Shown: in pieces, positions 54,081 through 61,677 of the stretch
Layout: every line of letters starts with the position of its first letter
Position numbering within the stretch: position 1 is the stretch's first letter
Assembly: GCA_934754775.1 (NCBI GenBank)
Contig: CAKVIM010000009.1
Location: 5,745-69,744 of the forward strand
DNA length: 64,000 nt
Origin: an uncultured Candidatus Melainabacteria bacterium
GTDB taxonomy: Bacteria; Cyanobacteriota; Vampirovibrionia; Gastranaerophilales; Gastranaerophilaceae
Direction: 5' to 3'
Translations under genes and position numbers: made by a program
Notes under the pieces: generated by a model
Told to the model about the DNA's origin: nothing
The model's database searches: none
Seen by the model: the letters and a program-made list of their open reading frames with translations, nothing else

Positions 54081-55559
54081 TTAATTTTTAATAATACGAT
54101 ATCTCAATATAAATTTTCCATAATGCTTTGTTAGGCTTGCCTTAAATATTTGCAGGAACTCGCCTTCAATCTTATCGCGGACCTCTATAGATGGCACCTG
54201 AAGCGTCAATACCCTGGTGGTATCATCCCAACTTTCAAGGCGCAACTTGCCAAACACATCACGAGCCACATCGTCACTAACCTTACTGCAGAGGTCTTGC
54301 ACGCAACGGACCCAAAGGTCGGTTCCTGCATCATTAAAGAGAGACAACTGACGAGGCGACTTCGTAGGTATCGCAACATTCGTTTGTTCTTTGTTAGCCC
54401 AATTTTTAAGCAAAGTCATAACATAAGCTGCAACATCATCAGGTTGGGTACGTTCTACGAGCTTCCACACATCTTTATAGCCGTAATCTATAAATGCGTT
54501 AAGCAGATTGTCTGGAATGTTCATTATCAGTTCCTCCAACTCCTTGACCTGCAAATCTGGGCAACGTTTTTTCAACGATCCTATAAATTTGCGAACTGAA
54601 GTTGACCTGTGTACTATCATATTTCGCGCATTACCCAAATCTGAGCGCTTGATGATAAACTCTATCAGATCAGGATTGCCCTTAGCTTCTTTTGGCGACT
54701 TATACACTAATTTTCCAGCTTGCCTATAGAGTAGCTTATAGCTAAAAACTATTTCCGATTGGTTTTGCAGACTCATGTCTTCAAGATCTTGCTGCGCAGC
54801 ATCCAAAATCTTAGTGCGGAAGTGAGAGAACTTAGGATATTGCACAGTTCTTTCGCCAGTCGTCTTGTCTACCTGTACAAAACCGAGATATTCCTTCAGC
54901 TCATCAATAGAAACACGCGCCACCATCCTATTCTGCGAGACGTAACGCATCAAATACAAGTATAATCGAGGTGTCACTCGTTTTGATGAATATCGAGCTA
55001 TCAGAGCAAGATGGTTAATATAACCTTTCGACATGTCGAAAACGTAAGTAGCAACATCAGGATTTATCTTAACGTCTATATATCCAAGACTTCTGTCTAC
55101 AGCCTGTGTCACACCTTTATCGTCAACATAATGATACTTGTTAAGCGAATTAGGAACGGTCATCTTACTAAACATGTGCAGCCAATCAGTCAATCCTCCA
55201 CCAGCTTTAGGAACTTTTAAAGTGAAATTAAAGATTTCTTCTACAGCTTCTTTAATAGAGCCATAATTACTATCTAATACAGCCAAATCAGATAGCTTTA
55301 TTTTGATGGAAGGAAGACCTTCTGCAAAATCCCTCTCCGAAAATAAAGCGTTGGGATATACTGCATCTTTATCTCTATGCTCAGCAAAAAACTTAGTCAT
55401 ATAGTTCTGCAGATGAGAGCTCACCATAAACATTATATCCTGCTGCAACAACGAGAAATCAGCACCAAAGGTAGAGAAGGCAAAAGGTGTGTTTATCCAC
55501 CTCTCGTCGCTAAGGTCTGCCTTAACGAGTGCTTTTGCTTTATTATTCTTTTTCGCCAT
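54081..55559 (-). CDS. rep: Rep_3-type replication initiator with DnaA-domain-I-like C-terminus
   Basis: 492 residues, ATG 55559. Residues about 20-300 resemble the tandem winged-helix Rep_3 fold (YIDVKINPDVATYVFDMSKG, then SKRVTPRLYLYLMRYVSQNR and SIDELKEYLGF). Residues about 410-490 resemble DnaA domain I: LWVRCVQDLCSKVSDDVARD, then TRVLTLQVPSIEVRDKIEGE and FLQIFKASLTKHYGKFILRY. The fusion could recruit DnaB-type helicase directly. Four iterons lie just upstream and would also allow autoregulation. This gene is the plasmid replication core. Confidence 0.8.
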   Translation of the reverse strand: MAKKNNKAKALVKADLSDERWINTPFAFSTFGADFSLLQQDIMFMVSSHLQNYMTKFFAEHRDKDAVYPNALFSERDFAEGLPSIKIKLSDLAVLDSNYGSIKEAVEEIFNFTLKVPKAGGGLTDWLHMFSKMTVPNSLNKYHYVDDKGVTQAVDRSLGYIDVKINPDVATYVFDMSKGYINHLALIARYSSKRVTPRLYLYLMRYVSQNRMVARVSIDELKEYLGFVQVDKTTGERTVQYPKFSHFRTKILDAAQQDLEDMSLQNQSEIVFSYKLLYRQAGKLVYKSPKEAKGNPDLIEFIIKRSDLGNARNMIVHRSTSVRKFIGSLKKRCPDLQVKELEELIMNIPDNLLNAFIDYGYKDVWKLVERTQPDDVAAYVMTLLKNWANKEQTNVAIPTKSPRQLSLFNDAGTDLWVRCVQDLCSKVSDDVARDVFGKLRLESWDDTTRVLTLQVPSIEVRDKIEGEFLQIFKASLTKHYGKFILRYRIIKN

Positions 55560-55579
55560 AATCGTAGTCTTAATATAAT

Positions 55580-55667
55580 ATCTATACTTTTGTTCCCTTA
55601 TATCTATACTTTTGGTTCCCTACATCTATATATTTGTTCCCCTACATCTATACTTTTGTTCCCCTGC
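55580..55667 (+). repeat. Origin iterons, array 1 (4 x 22 bp)
   Basis: ATCTATACTTTTGTTCCC-type units start at 55580, 55602, 55624 and 55646, exactly 22 bp apart. Position: immediately upstream of rep on the minus strand. The third copy has ATAT for TACT, the second has GGTTCCC. Confidence 0.9.
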
Positions 55668-55820
55668 ACGTTCGTAATATAATGGTTTTCAATATATTAC
55701 AAACACCCAATAACTATAATATATAAGTATATAAATAGAAGAGGAGAGTCTTTTTAATATTTATAATTATATTTAGAGTAGTGTTCAACTCGCTTATATC
55801 CAATACATTACAAGTTTTTT
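55668..55820. other. Origin core: AT-rich spacer between iteron arrays
   Basis: About 150 bp with very high A/T content (TAACTATAATATATAAGTAT and similar). No frame. Placed between the two opposed iteron arrays, this is the likely unwinding element of the plasmid origin. Confidence 0.6.
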
Positions 55821-55908
55821 GGGGAACATTTATATAGATATAGGGGAACACTTATATAGATGTTGGGGAACACTTATATAGATGTTGGGGAACACTTATA
55901 TAGATATA
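55821..55908 (-). repeat. Origin iterons, array 2 (4 x 22 bp, inverted)
   Basis: GGGGAACACTTATATAGAT-type units start at 55821, 55843, 55865 and 55887 (22-bp steps). Reverse-complemented they read ATCTATATAAGTGTTCCCC, a variant of the array 1 unit. The last one overlaps the end of the small partition gene. Confidence 0.9.
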
Positions 55909-56183
55909 GCCTCTTTTATCAGACTGTGAAGAAATTCCTGAAGAGATATATCTTTATCGTTACAGATATTCTTTAGTTTTTTTCTCTCTTCTGGAGTCAC
56001 CATCACCTGCACAGGACGCATTGTCAGACGTTCCTCCGCAGTCAACACCGCTTTCTTGTTTCTGCGTTGTGGCACCTTCTTGTCTTCTGACAAACCTGCC
56101 ATTATGCTTTGTCTGTCACTCATATTTCCATCGAGCGCTTGATTTAAAGCGCTGTCATCAAAGTTTTTCTTTTTTATTGGCAT
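55896..56183 (-). CDS. Small partition protein, ribbon-helix-helix-like
   Basis: 95 residues, ATG 56183. A basic, disordered N-terminus (KKKNFDDSALNQALDGNMSD) is followed by RPVQVMVTPEERKKLKNICN and EFLHSLIKEAI, the strand-helix-helix pattern of ParG/CopG-type centromere-binding proteins. It lies 18 bp behind parA, as such partners do. It would bind the partition site (possibly the iterons nearby) and activate ParA. Moderate confidence in the fold. Confidence 0.65.
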   Translation of the reverse strand: MPIKKKNFDDSALNQALDGNMSDRQSIMAGLSEDKKVPQRRNKKAVLTAEERLTMRPVQVMVTPEERKKLKNICNDKDISLQEFLHSLIKEAISI

Positions 56184-56201
56184 AGTCTTATAGTTTTTCT
56201 A

Positions 56202-57071
56202 TTATTTTTTTGCTGTTAATTTTTGGGCAACTAAAGTATAATCTATAGCTGCAGGGCAATAAGGATAATCATCATAAACAGAATGATTGTACTTCTGGCT
56301 ATCGGCAACCTTTGAACAGATTCGGATGCCTGGCTCAAATATAAATAGCTTCTGATCATTCTTTTTATCCTTATTTTCCTCTTCCTCTTTATCAAATCTA
56401 TCATGTAACAATTGCAAGAGCTCACCTGTAATCTTTGTTCGTTTATCGAGCATCACGGGCAATAATACCGCAAGGTTAAGATCTGTATTTAGCCCGTCGA
56501 TGTTTACCTCCTTAAATACATTCAGAATCTCGCCCAAGCCTCTAACGCTCAGAGCTTGCATCTGTACAGGTATCAGCAACGAAGATGCTGCCACCATGGC
56601 ATTGTATGTGTTCATACTTAAAGCAGGAGGACAATCTATAAGCACATAATCAAAATCATCAAATACTGATTTCAATCCTTCGCCAGTCTTGTCGTCTATA
56701 GAACCATCCTGTATACAACGAGCGAGAACGTAATAAGCACGTTTTTTCTCACGCCAACTACTGCCGCCAGGCAAATAATTTTCTATGTCTTGCATTTGAG
56801 CGCTGCCACAGGCTGCATACACTCCGTTGTAGCACTTATATACAGTTAATCCAGACTGGTCGCGCATAGCGTCAAAAACGGTTCTGCAGTCACGAGGGTT
56901 CAAGCCCATGAGTGATGACAGGTTGCATTGCGGATCAATGTCTACTACCAAAATTCTGTACTTAGGATTCAAGCGAACCATTGCAGCAGCTAAGCTCTGT
57001 ACTGTTGTTGTCTTGCCTACACCGCCTTTATTGTTCACAACGGCAAATATCTCTTTTAATTCGTGTTTCAT
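56202..57071 (-). CDS. parA: ParA-family partition ATPase
   Basis: 289 residues, ATG 57071. Deviant Walker A KGGVGKTTT at residue 14-22 (NNKGGVGKTTTVQSLAAAM), Walker A' region VVDIDPQCNLSSLMGL, and Walker B YVLIDCPPALSMNTYNAM. No N-terminal HTH, so a type Ib-like ParA. It would segregate the phage-plasmid at low copy. The -7 box TATCTTTG (plus 57074-57081) ends two bases before the ATG, so the message may be leaderless. Confidence 0.92.
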   Translation of the reverse strand: MKHELKEIFAVVNNKGGVGKTTTVQSLAAAMVRLNPKYRILVVDIDPQCNLSSLMGLNPRDCRTVFDAMRDQSGLTVYKCYNGVYAACGSAQMQDIENYLPGGSSWREKKRAYYVLARCIQDGSIDDKTGEGLKSVFDDFDYVLIDCPPALSMNTYNAMVAASSLLIPVQMQALSVRGLGEILNVFKEVNIDGLNTDLNLAVLLPVMLDKRTKITGELLQLLHDRFDKEEEENKDKKNDQKLFIFEPGIRICSKVADSQKYNHSVYDDYPYCPAAIDYTLVAQKLTAKK

Positions 57072-57073
57072 TG

Positions 57074-57081
57074 CAAAGATA
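57074..57081 (-). promoter_or_regulatory. -7 box directly at the parA start
   Basis: Minus strand TATCTTTG at plus 57074-57081, two bases before ATG 57071. Transcription would start at or inside the start codon. Confidence 0.5.
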
Positions 57082-57162
57082 ATTAATTTAATAATTTATA
57101 ATTTTATGATATTATGACTTTATAATAACATGATAACGTAAAACTATAGAAATATGTATACA

Positions 57163-57303
57163 TTAAAATAGGGACTTAAAACCTATAAAAGGTAATGCGC
57201 ACAATATCAGCCAACCAAAATAATAAATTGTTACCATGGCGACTATAGCTAATATCACTGCTGTAACAGCTACCTCTATAGATGTTGGCTTCTCATCATT
57301 CAT
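57163..57303 (-). CDS. Small membrane protein (46 aa)
   Basis: ATG 57303, MNDEKPTSIEVAV..., with one long hydrophobic stretch (AVILAIVAMVTIYYFGWLIL and on). No ribosome-binding clue. Plausible but short; it could be a holin-like toxin or a chance frame. Confidence 0.35.
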   Translation of the reverse strand: MNDEKPTSIEVAVTAVILAIVAMVTIYYFGWLILCALPFIGFKSLF

Positions 57304-57390
57304 AATTCCTAATGTTATTTGAATGTTAAAATGGTTAATTTTTGTATTTATTTGACGATTATTCACCACAATCCATTATCTTTGCAATTG

Positions 57391-57601
57391 TCTTCGGGAG
57401 GTTTCTAAATCGTACCTTTATGGAATTGATTTAATCGAACCTTTATGGAATTGAAAGAAAATAAATCCTTCCGTTGACCGTCAATTCTTTGAATTGTGGA
57501 TTTAAACGAATTTCTACTATCGTAGATGTTGCTAACGACCTTCGCTTATAGGGTGGAGAAGTCGAGCAAGTTAGCCCTGGCTTAGGTCGGGGCTTTTTTT
57601 A
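57391..57601 (+). ncRNA. Candidate regulatory RNA (~210 nt) next to par
   Basis: Promoter TTTG (57351-57354), 22-nt spacer, TATCTTTG (57377-57384); strong terminator at 57573-57600 (7-bp stem AGCCCTG/CGGGGCT then seven T). In between there is no real gene. Two direct copies of ACCTTTATGGAATTGA lie 25 bp apart (TCG of each at 57410 and 57435), each holding a possible 4- or 10-codon leader frame. Could regulate copy number or partition. Confidence 0.45.
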
Positions 57602-57868
57602 TGCCCTCCAGTAATAATGTTTTTGTATTGGTTTTCATATTCCCTTTACTCCTGCCCTGGAGATTTTTATTGCTATCTGGCACAGCTGTTTGTTAATAGG
57701 TTTCTGTATGCAAAGATATATAATATATATATTATAGCCAAATATTGAAATCTATAAAATCAGAATTTTAATATTTATTTAATGAAAATATGAAAACATG
57801 TTATCATATTTACATTAATTTACAAATAAATGAATATATGAAAGCATAGAATAATGAATAAATGAAAA
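57602..57868. other. Gene-free AT-rich stretch
   Basis: About 270 bp, very A/T-rich, without a supported gene. A CAAAGATATA -7-like box on the minus strand lies near 57712. Nothing else recognised. Confidence 0.4.
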
Positions 57869-57911
57869 TAAAAAAGAGCAGCGTCTACAGATGTGTGTAG
57901 ATGCTGCTCTT
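57869..57911 (-). terminator. Intrinsic terminator after HU-like gene
   Basis: Long near-perfect stem (57874-57889 with 57896-57911), 6-nt loop, then TTTTTTATTTT on the minus strand. Confidence 0.85.
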
Positions 57912-57935
57912 ATACCGATAAAAGCCTATGACAGA

Positions 57936-58403
57936 CTACTCGCTTGTGGTGATATCCTCGCCTTCGTCCGCAATAGGATCTTCGGCGGTATAGACCGAAG
58001 CTTCGCGGAATGTAGCGTCAGCAAAGAGAGATGCCGACTTCAAACGCTTGCCAACTCTTAGATGCAACTGCAAAGAGTAGATGTTTTGAGGGTGGAAGCC
58101 TGAACGGTCGTCTTTGCTGTTGTCTTTTCTCGTGTCTGAGCCTACAGAACTACAGGTAAGCGAGAATATACCCAGTCCGCCAACTTGTACCGACTTGCCT
58201 GTCAACAGCAACTCTCTGAGGCAACTCACGCAGTCGGTGATTACTGCTCGATAGGTACCTTCTGTAAAGGTGGTGTTGTGTGAGGAGAGGTGCTTTACGA
58301 AATCCTCGTCTGATATGCTCTCATGGATGAGTCGAGCATGATACTTGCTTGGCAGATTAGGATTGAGCGGATTCTTGAACTTGTGAACTCGATACTTCAA
58401 CAT
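57936..58403 (-). CDS. HU-family DNA-binding protein (viral histone-like)
   Basis: 155 residues, ATG 58403. An HU-like core: FTEGTYRAVITDCVSCLREL, LLTGKSVQVGGLGIFSLTC and LHLRVGKRLKSASLF match the dimer helix, the 'G-x-x-V-x-(V/L)-x-x-(L/F)-G-x-F' turn and the end of the DNA arm. The arm tip is replaced by a polar loop (about 88-105), and the C-terminus is acidic (ADEGEDITTSE). It is the Bacteroidota phage/plasmid HU type, often paired with DUF4248, as here. May fold the DNA for replication or partition. Confidence 0.8.
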   Translation of the reverse strand: MLKYRVHKFKNPLNPNLPSKYHARLIHESISDEDFVKHLSSHNTTFTEGTYRAVITDCVSCLRELLLTGKSVQVGGLGIFSLTCSSVGSDTRKDNSKDDRSGFHPQNIYSLQLHLRVGKRLKSASLFADATFREASVYTAEDPIADEGEDITTSE

Positions 58404-58573
58404 AACTTAATGAATTAATGATTTAATGAAACAATAAAATAATGAACACGTGTCATAATGCAATTATGTTTTTATGACATCACAAAGTTATGATAGTATA
58501 ATAACATGTTTGTATGTTATAATCAATTCATAAATCTTTTCGGCACTTATCTACGATTATAATTTGCCATATA
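58404..58573. promoter_or_regulatory. Divergent control region HU/DUF4248
   Basis: About 170 bp between divergent genes. It has repeated AATGA-type words (58410-58442) and a TGTCATAA/TTATGACA-like imperfect inverted repeat near 58453-58483. Operator sites are likely, but the binding protein is unknown. Confidence 0.4.
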
Positions 58574-58605
58574 TTTGCTTTCGGCTTCTCTATGTATTAT
58601 CTTTG
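58574..58605 (+). promoter_or_regulatory. Consensus Bacteroidota promoter
   Basis: TTTG at 58574-58577, 20-nt spacer, TATCTTTG at 58598-58605. ATG 58613 is 7 bp from the -7 box, so the message is probably leaderless. Confidence 0.7.
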
Positions 58606-58612
58606 CAGCAAT

Positions 58613-58849
58613 ATGAATACTAAGACAAATCTACCTACCTTCAGACATCGTGCCTACGGTCGTACCGAACTGGCACAGATGTATTGCCCTACGGTGGCAG
58701 CAGAAACGGCGTGGCGCAAACTCCGGACGTGGATAGCGCTTAGCCCTGGACTAACAGAAAGACTTGCTGAAGCAGGATATTCACCTCGACAACGAGCGTT
58801 CTCGCCTCGCCAGGTGCAACTTATTGTCGACGCAATCGGTGAACCCTGA
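58613..58849 (+). CDS. DUF4248 family protein
   Basis: 78 residues from ATG 58613 (MNTKTNLPTFRHRAYGRTEL); the ATG 21 bp upstream overlaps the -7 box. YGRTELAQMYCPTVAAETAW, WRKLRTWIALSPGLTERL and SPRQVQLIVDAIGEP give the DUF4248 pattern, a small helical, HTH-like protein common in Bacteroidales and usually next to HU or mobile genes. Likely a DNA-binding regulator. Confidence 0.85.
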   Translation: MNTKTNLPTFRHRAYGRTELAQMYCPTVAAETAWRKLRTWIALSPGLTERLAEAGYSPRQRAFSPRQVQLIVDAIGEP

Positions 58850-58879
58850 CAGATGCTTTAACGTGCAAAAATAACAAAT

Positions 58880-58915
58880 GAGCATAGCCATAAAAATATG
58901 ACTATGCTCATTTTT
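58880..58915 (+). terminator. Intrinsic terminator after DUF4248 gene
   Basis: Stem GAGCATAG (58880-58887) with CTATGCTC (58902-58909), inner CATA/TATG pairs, then ATTTTT. Confidence 0.8.
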
Positions 58916-58921
58916 AATTAT

Positions 58922-58984
58922 CAGCCTATTGAAAATAATTTTTCAGCCTATTGAAAATTAATTATCAGCCTACTGATATTTTTT
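58922..58984 (+). repeat. Three-copy 22-bp direct repeat array (B)
   Basis: CAGCCTAYTGAAAAT starts at 58922, 58944 and 58966 (22-bp steps), and the last copy reads CAGCCTACTGATATTTTTT exactly as in array A at 27984. Array B also lies just behind a terminator that ends a plus-strand gene. Confidence 0.85.
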
Positions 58985-59011
58985 AGTCTAATAAGTAGGG
59001 TGGGAGAGAGG

Positions 59012-59815
59012 CTAATATCGCTTAGGCTTTATTCTTCGTTCTGCAGCTGCTACGGTTGCAGTCTTCAGCAACTTTGCCGTTTCTGCTTCCGTCTTGTCGC
59101 CGCCTGGTATGTGTGTGTGTAAAAGCTCTGGTCTACGAGTAGGGTCATAGTTCGTATGTCCCAATCCGCTTTTCTTTGGCATAAATGGACGCAGCTCTGG
59201 ATTATAATCATCATGCCAAGCCTGCAGAGGTTGCGTCATGCGTGGATCGTTGGTGCGTTCTCTACGCGATGCGCTATCATAAGAGCCGGGCAACCATGTT
59301 GTCATTCTCGCCATCGTAGCCAGTGCGCCATATTCGCCATTCCAATCTATCTGCTCTATATTATCCATACACCCCAAGAGCTCAATATATACGCTCATCC
59401 CAGGAACCTTTGCAATGATACGAGGCTCGTCAAATTCCTCGTCGTATATCATCCCTGAGCGCTCTACGAGTTCACGCACAGGTTCACCATTCATGGCAGC
59501 CAACTGTCCGTTGTTGTTGGCTGCAGTGCGCTGATCAATCCATTGTGCCATACGCTCCTGTTCTCGCTTCACAACATCAAGGCGTGAAGCTGATACGTTT
59601 TCTCGCTTTTTAGAAACTTTGAAATCGTGGATCTTACAAACATAGCGAGGTGCACGAGTACAGACTACACATTCGCCAAGATCGCTACGCTGCTGGAACT
59701 TAGTAATAACAAAAGGTGCATGAAACTGCATACCGCACATAAAATGTGGTGTCACACCCTCTGCAGGGTACCAGAATGGTAATGGCTGAAGCTTATCGAA
59801 ATTTTTTCTATCCAT
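59012..59815 (-). CDS. Hypothetical protein
   Basis: 267 residues from ATG 59815 (MDRKNFDKLQPLPFWYPAEG). Polar, with two Cys near residue 60-75 (GECVVCTRAPRYVCKIHD), then IYIELLGCMDNIEQIDWNGE and a basic, Pro-rich C-terminus. No family recognised. It follows the HTH gene by 41 bp, so they may be co-transcribed. Confidence 0.5.
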   Translation of the reverse strand: MDRKNFDKLQPLPFWYPAEGVTPHFMCGMQFHAPFVITKFQQRSDLGECVVCTRAPRYVCKIHDFKVSKKRENVSASRLDVVKREQERMAQWIDQRTAANNNGQLAAMNGEPVRELVERSGMIYDEEFDEPRIIAKVPGMSVYIELLGCMDNIEQIDWNGEYGALATMARMTTWLPGSYDSASRRERTNDPRMTQPLQAWHDDYNPELRPFMPKKSGLGHTNYDPTRRPELLHTHIPGGDKTEAETAKLLKTATVAAAERRIKPKRY

Positions 59816-59856
59816 TTTCTGTGATTTTTTAAAAACGCCTATAACGAGGCACAATG

Positions 59857-60306
59857 CTATTCATATTTGTTCAATTCCAATTTGGCACCCAATGCCGTGG
59901 CTATCTTACTAAGTATGTCGAAGCCTACAGAATATTTGCCTGCCTCGATATTGCACATATTAGATTTTGTTATGCCTACCCGACAGGCTAATTGCTCTTG
60001 GGTAAAACCTTGCTCAGTTCGTAGCTGCTTAATTCGTTCACCTAACCAGCGTCGCGCCTGTTCTTTGTCTGGAAACAGAAGCTCTCTATGTTCCTGATAA
60101 AGCCATTCTGTCAATTCACGTAGGCACGTTGCTAACCTCAGAGCGCCATCCACACTTGTAAAATCACTCTCATCAATTACATGTACCTCCTGAGTCGTAT
60201 TAAACGCATGCTTTCGGAACTTCACGACAACAGCGTTCTCTATATCTGTTGCAATCAGTTTATTTTCATCTTGCGCTGAGCGCAATGTAAATCTTGTTTT
60301 TCCCAT
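59857..60306 (-). CDS. XRE-type HTH regulator
   Basis: 149 residues, ATG 60306. The C-terminal HTH is clear: RIKQLRTEQGFTQEQLACRV, GITKSNMCNIEAGKYSVGFD, ILSKIATALGAKLEL (about 90-147). The N-terminal 85 residues form a separate domain (FRKHAFNTTQEVHVIDESDF) as in regulators of the HigA/antitoxin type. It may control the accessory genes around it or be an orphan antitoxin; no toxin partner was recognised. Confidence 0.8.
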   Translation of the reverse strand: MGKTRFTLRSAQDENKLIATDIENAVVVKFRKHAFNTTQEVHVIDESDFTSVDGALRLATCLRELTEWLYQEHRELLFPDKEQARRWLGERIKQLRTEQGFTQEQLACRVGITKSNMCNIEAGKYSVGFDILSKIATALGAKLELNKYE

Positions 60307-60329
60307 TTTTATATATAATAATTATATTA

Positions 60330-60782
60330 TCATTTTTTGCACATAGCCATAATTTTTTTCTCTTCAGCTTCGGCTAAGAGCTGCATATCCTTAGTATGCT
60401 GACGATATAGTTCTGCAACGTTGTAAGCATCGCCACGAGTGATTAACGAATCAGAAACTATCTGAGCAGATAAACCCCAATCACATTCATCAATATTGCC
60501 ATCATATTCATCGAAATATTCAAGATAGTTGACGATGCAGCTCTCTATAGCTGTCTTAACATCATTCACCCAACAACGCCACTCGTATGTGTCATCAAAA
60601 TCCGTCTTGCGTACATGGCAATTATCCAATATAATAGCCACAATTTCCTCCAAGTTCTTACGCCCTTTAGCGTAAACATTAAACCAAAAATTGAATGAGA
60701 TAGGAGCATCAAGGTGCCAACCTGTCAACGGATTAATAGACGCATTTCTAAAACTCTCACTATAAATATTATTCTGTGTCAT
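60330..60782 (-). CDS. Hypothetical accessory protein
   Basis: 150 residues, ATG 60782. Acidic and Trp-containing (FDDTYEWRCWVNDVKTAIES, YFDEYDGNIDECDWGLSAQI). It starts behind a leader with the GCCGCCAG/GCAACAG motif that is shared with the gene at 62961. Acidic surface proteins in such islands can be anti-defence factors; no family match can be named. Confidence 0.5.
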   Translation of the reverse strand: MTQNNIYSESFRNASINPLTGWHLDAPISFNFWFNVYAKGRKNLEEIVAIILDNCHVRKTDFDDTYEWRCWVNDVKTAIESCIVNYLEYFDEYDGNIDECDWGLSAQIVSDSLITRGDAYNVAELYRQHTKDMQLLAEAEEKKIMAMCKK

Positions 60783-60789
60783 AATTTTG

Positions 60790-60813
60790 TTGCCGAATTG
60801 CTGTTGCCGCCAG
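60790..60813 (-). repeat. Leader repeat type 2, copy 1
   Basis: On the minus strand CTGGCGGCAACAGCAATTCG, a few bases before ATG 60782. A close copy (CTGGTGGCAACAGTAATTCT) precedes ATG 62961. Confidence 0.6.
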
Positions 60814-60875
60814 ATCTAAATTGTTGTTGTTTGTTGAAATATAGAAGCAAAAAATTCTCAATTATTTTTTCGCTG

Positions 60876-61241
60876 TTATAAAGATATCTCTGTGTGAATA
60901 AACTCGTTGCAAAGAGCTGCTATATCAGAAGGTATTTTTATGCCTACACGTTTGTTTGTTTCATCCTCGCAATAGAAGATAGGCTGCTCACCGTCCAGAT
61001 ACATTTGCCCTTCCTCGTCGCTAATAGATCCATGCGACGACACAATATTTTTCTGAAGGTCATAACCTTCAGCAGTGATTTCGCATTGCCAGTAATGGAA
61101 AGAATTTTTTTTGCCAGGTACATGGCTACAACCACGTACTGCTGTTAAAGAGATTACGATACCTGTCTCTGTCGTAAAATTGAAAAACTGTGTATATTCA
61201 ACTTGTTGTTTAAAATCGCTCAATTTAAGATTGTTTGCCAT
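60876..61241 (-). CDS. Hypothetical accessory protein
   Basis: 121 residues, ATG 61241. Beta-rich (FFNFTTETGIVISLTAVRGC, WQCEITAEGYDLQKNIVSSH) with an acidic end. Starts behind a type 1 leader repeat and a TATCTTTG -7 box (plus 61304-61311). Function unknown. Confidence 0.5.
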   Translation of the reverse strand: MANNLKLSDFKQQVEYTQFFNFTTETGIVISLTAVRGCSHVPGKKNSFHYWQCEITAEGYDLQKNIVSSHGSISDEEGQMYLDGEQPIFYCEDETNKRVGIKIPSDIAALCNEFIHTEISL

Positions 61242-61250
61242 TGTTTTATT

Positions 61251-61278
61251 GACTTACCGTGATGTCGAGGGCTAAAAC
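61251..61278 (-). repeat. Leader repeat type 1, copy 1
   Basis: Minus strand TTTAGCCCTCGACATCACGG followed by TAAGTC, 10 bp upstream of ATG 61241. Copies also precede ATG 61947 and ATG 62275. Confidence 0.7.
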
Positions 61279-61303
61279 TTGAGATTAATATTCTTTGCTA
61301 TAA

Positions 61304-61311
61304 CAAAGATA
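61304..61311 (-). promoter_or_regulatory. -7 box for the 61241 gene
   Basis: Minus strand TATCTTTG at plus 61304-61311. The leader would be about 55 nt and include leader repeat copy 1. Confidence 0.5.
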
Positions 61312-61318
61312 TTACTCT

Positions 61319-61612
61319 TTACTTTAATTGCTTTTTTGTATTTTTGTTTAGCCAAGGGTAAAGCCAAGATCCTTCATAAGGCTGTTGTGCTCTAATGGCT
61401 GCATACTCTTCGTTGTGCAGGAATAGATAGCTCGGAATCTCCTCTATAACCTTCCCTCTCAGCTCGTAGTCGTGAGTCACTTCACACTCCTTCAGGAGCT
61501 CATAAAACGGATCGTCGAAATAATCCGCAAATATATGCTCCTGGGTGTCGATGTTCAGGAACTCGAACGAGCAAAAAGGGTAGTCATAGAAGGCATTAAG
61601 TATCTTGTACAT
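61319..61612 (-). CDS. Hypothetical accessory protein
   Basis: 97 residues, ATG 61612. Aromatic-rich (NAFYDYPFCSFEFLNIDTQE, YEGSWLYPWLNKNTKKQ), acidic in the middle. No leader repeat in front. Function unknown. Confidence 0.5.
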   Translation of the reverse strand: MYKILNAFYDYPFCSFEFLNIDTQEHIFADYFDDPFYELLKECEVTHDYELRGKVIEEIPSYLFLHNEEYAAIRAQQPYEGSWLYPWLNKNTKKQLK

Positions 61613-61677
61613 TGCTCTTATACATATTAAATGTTCTGTTATTGTCGAAGAAGAAAACGACTCTTAGTCGGACTTTT

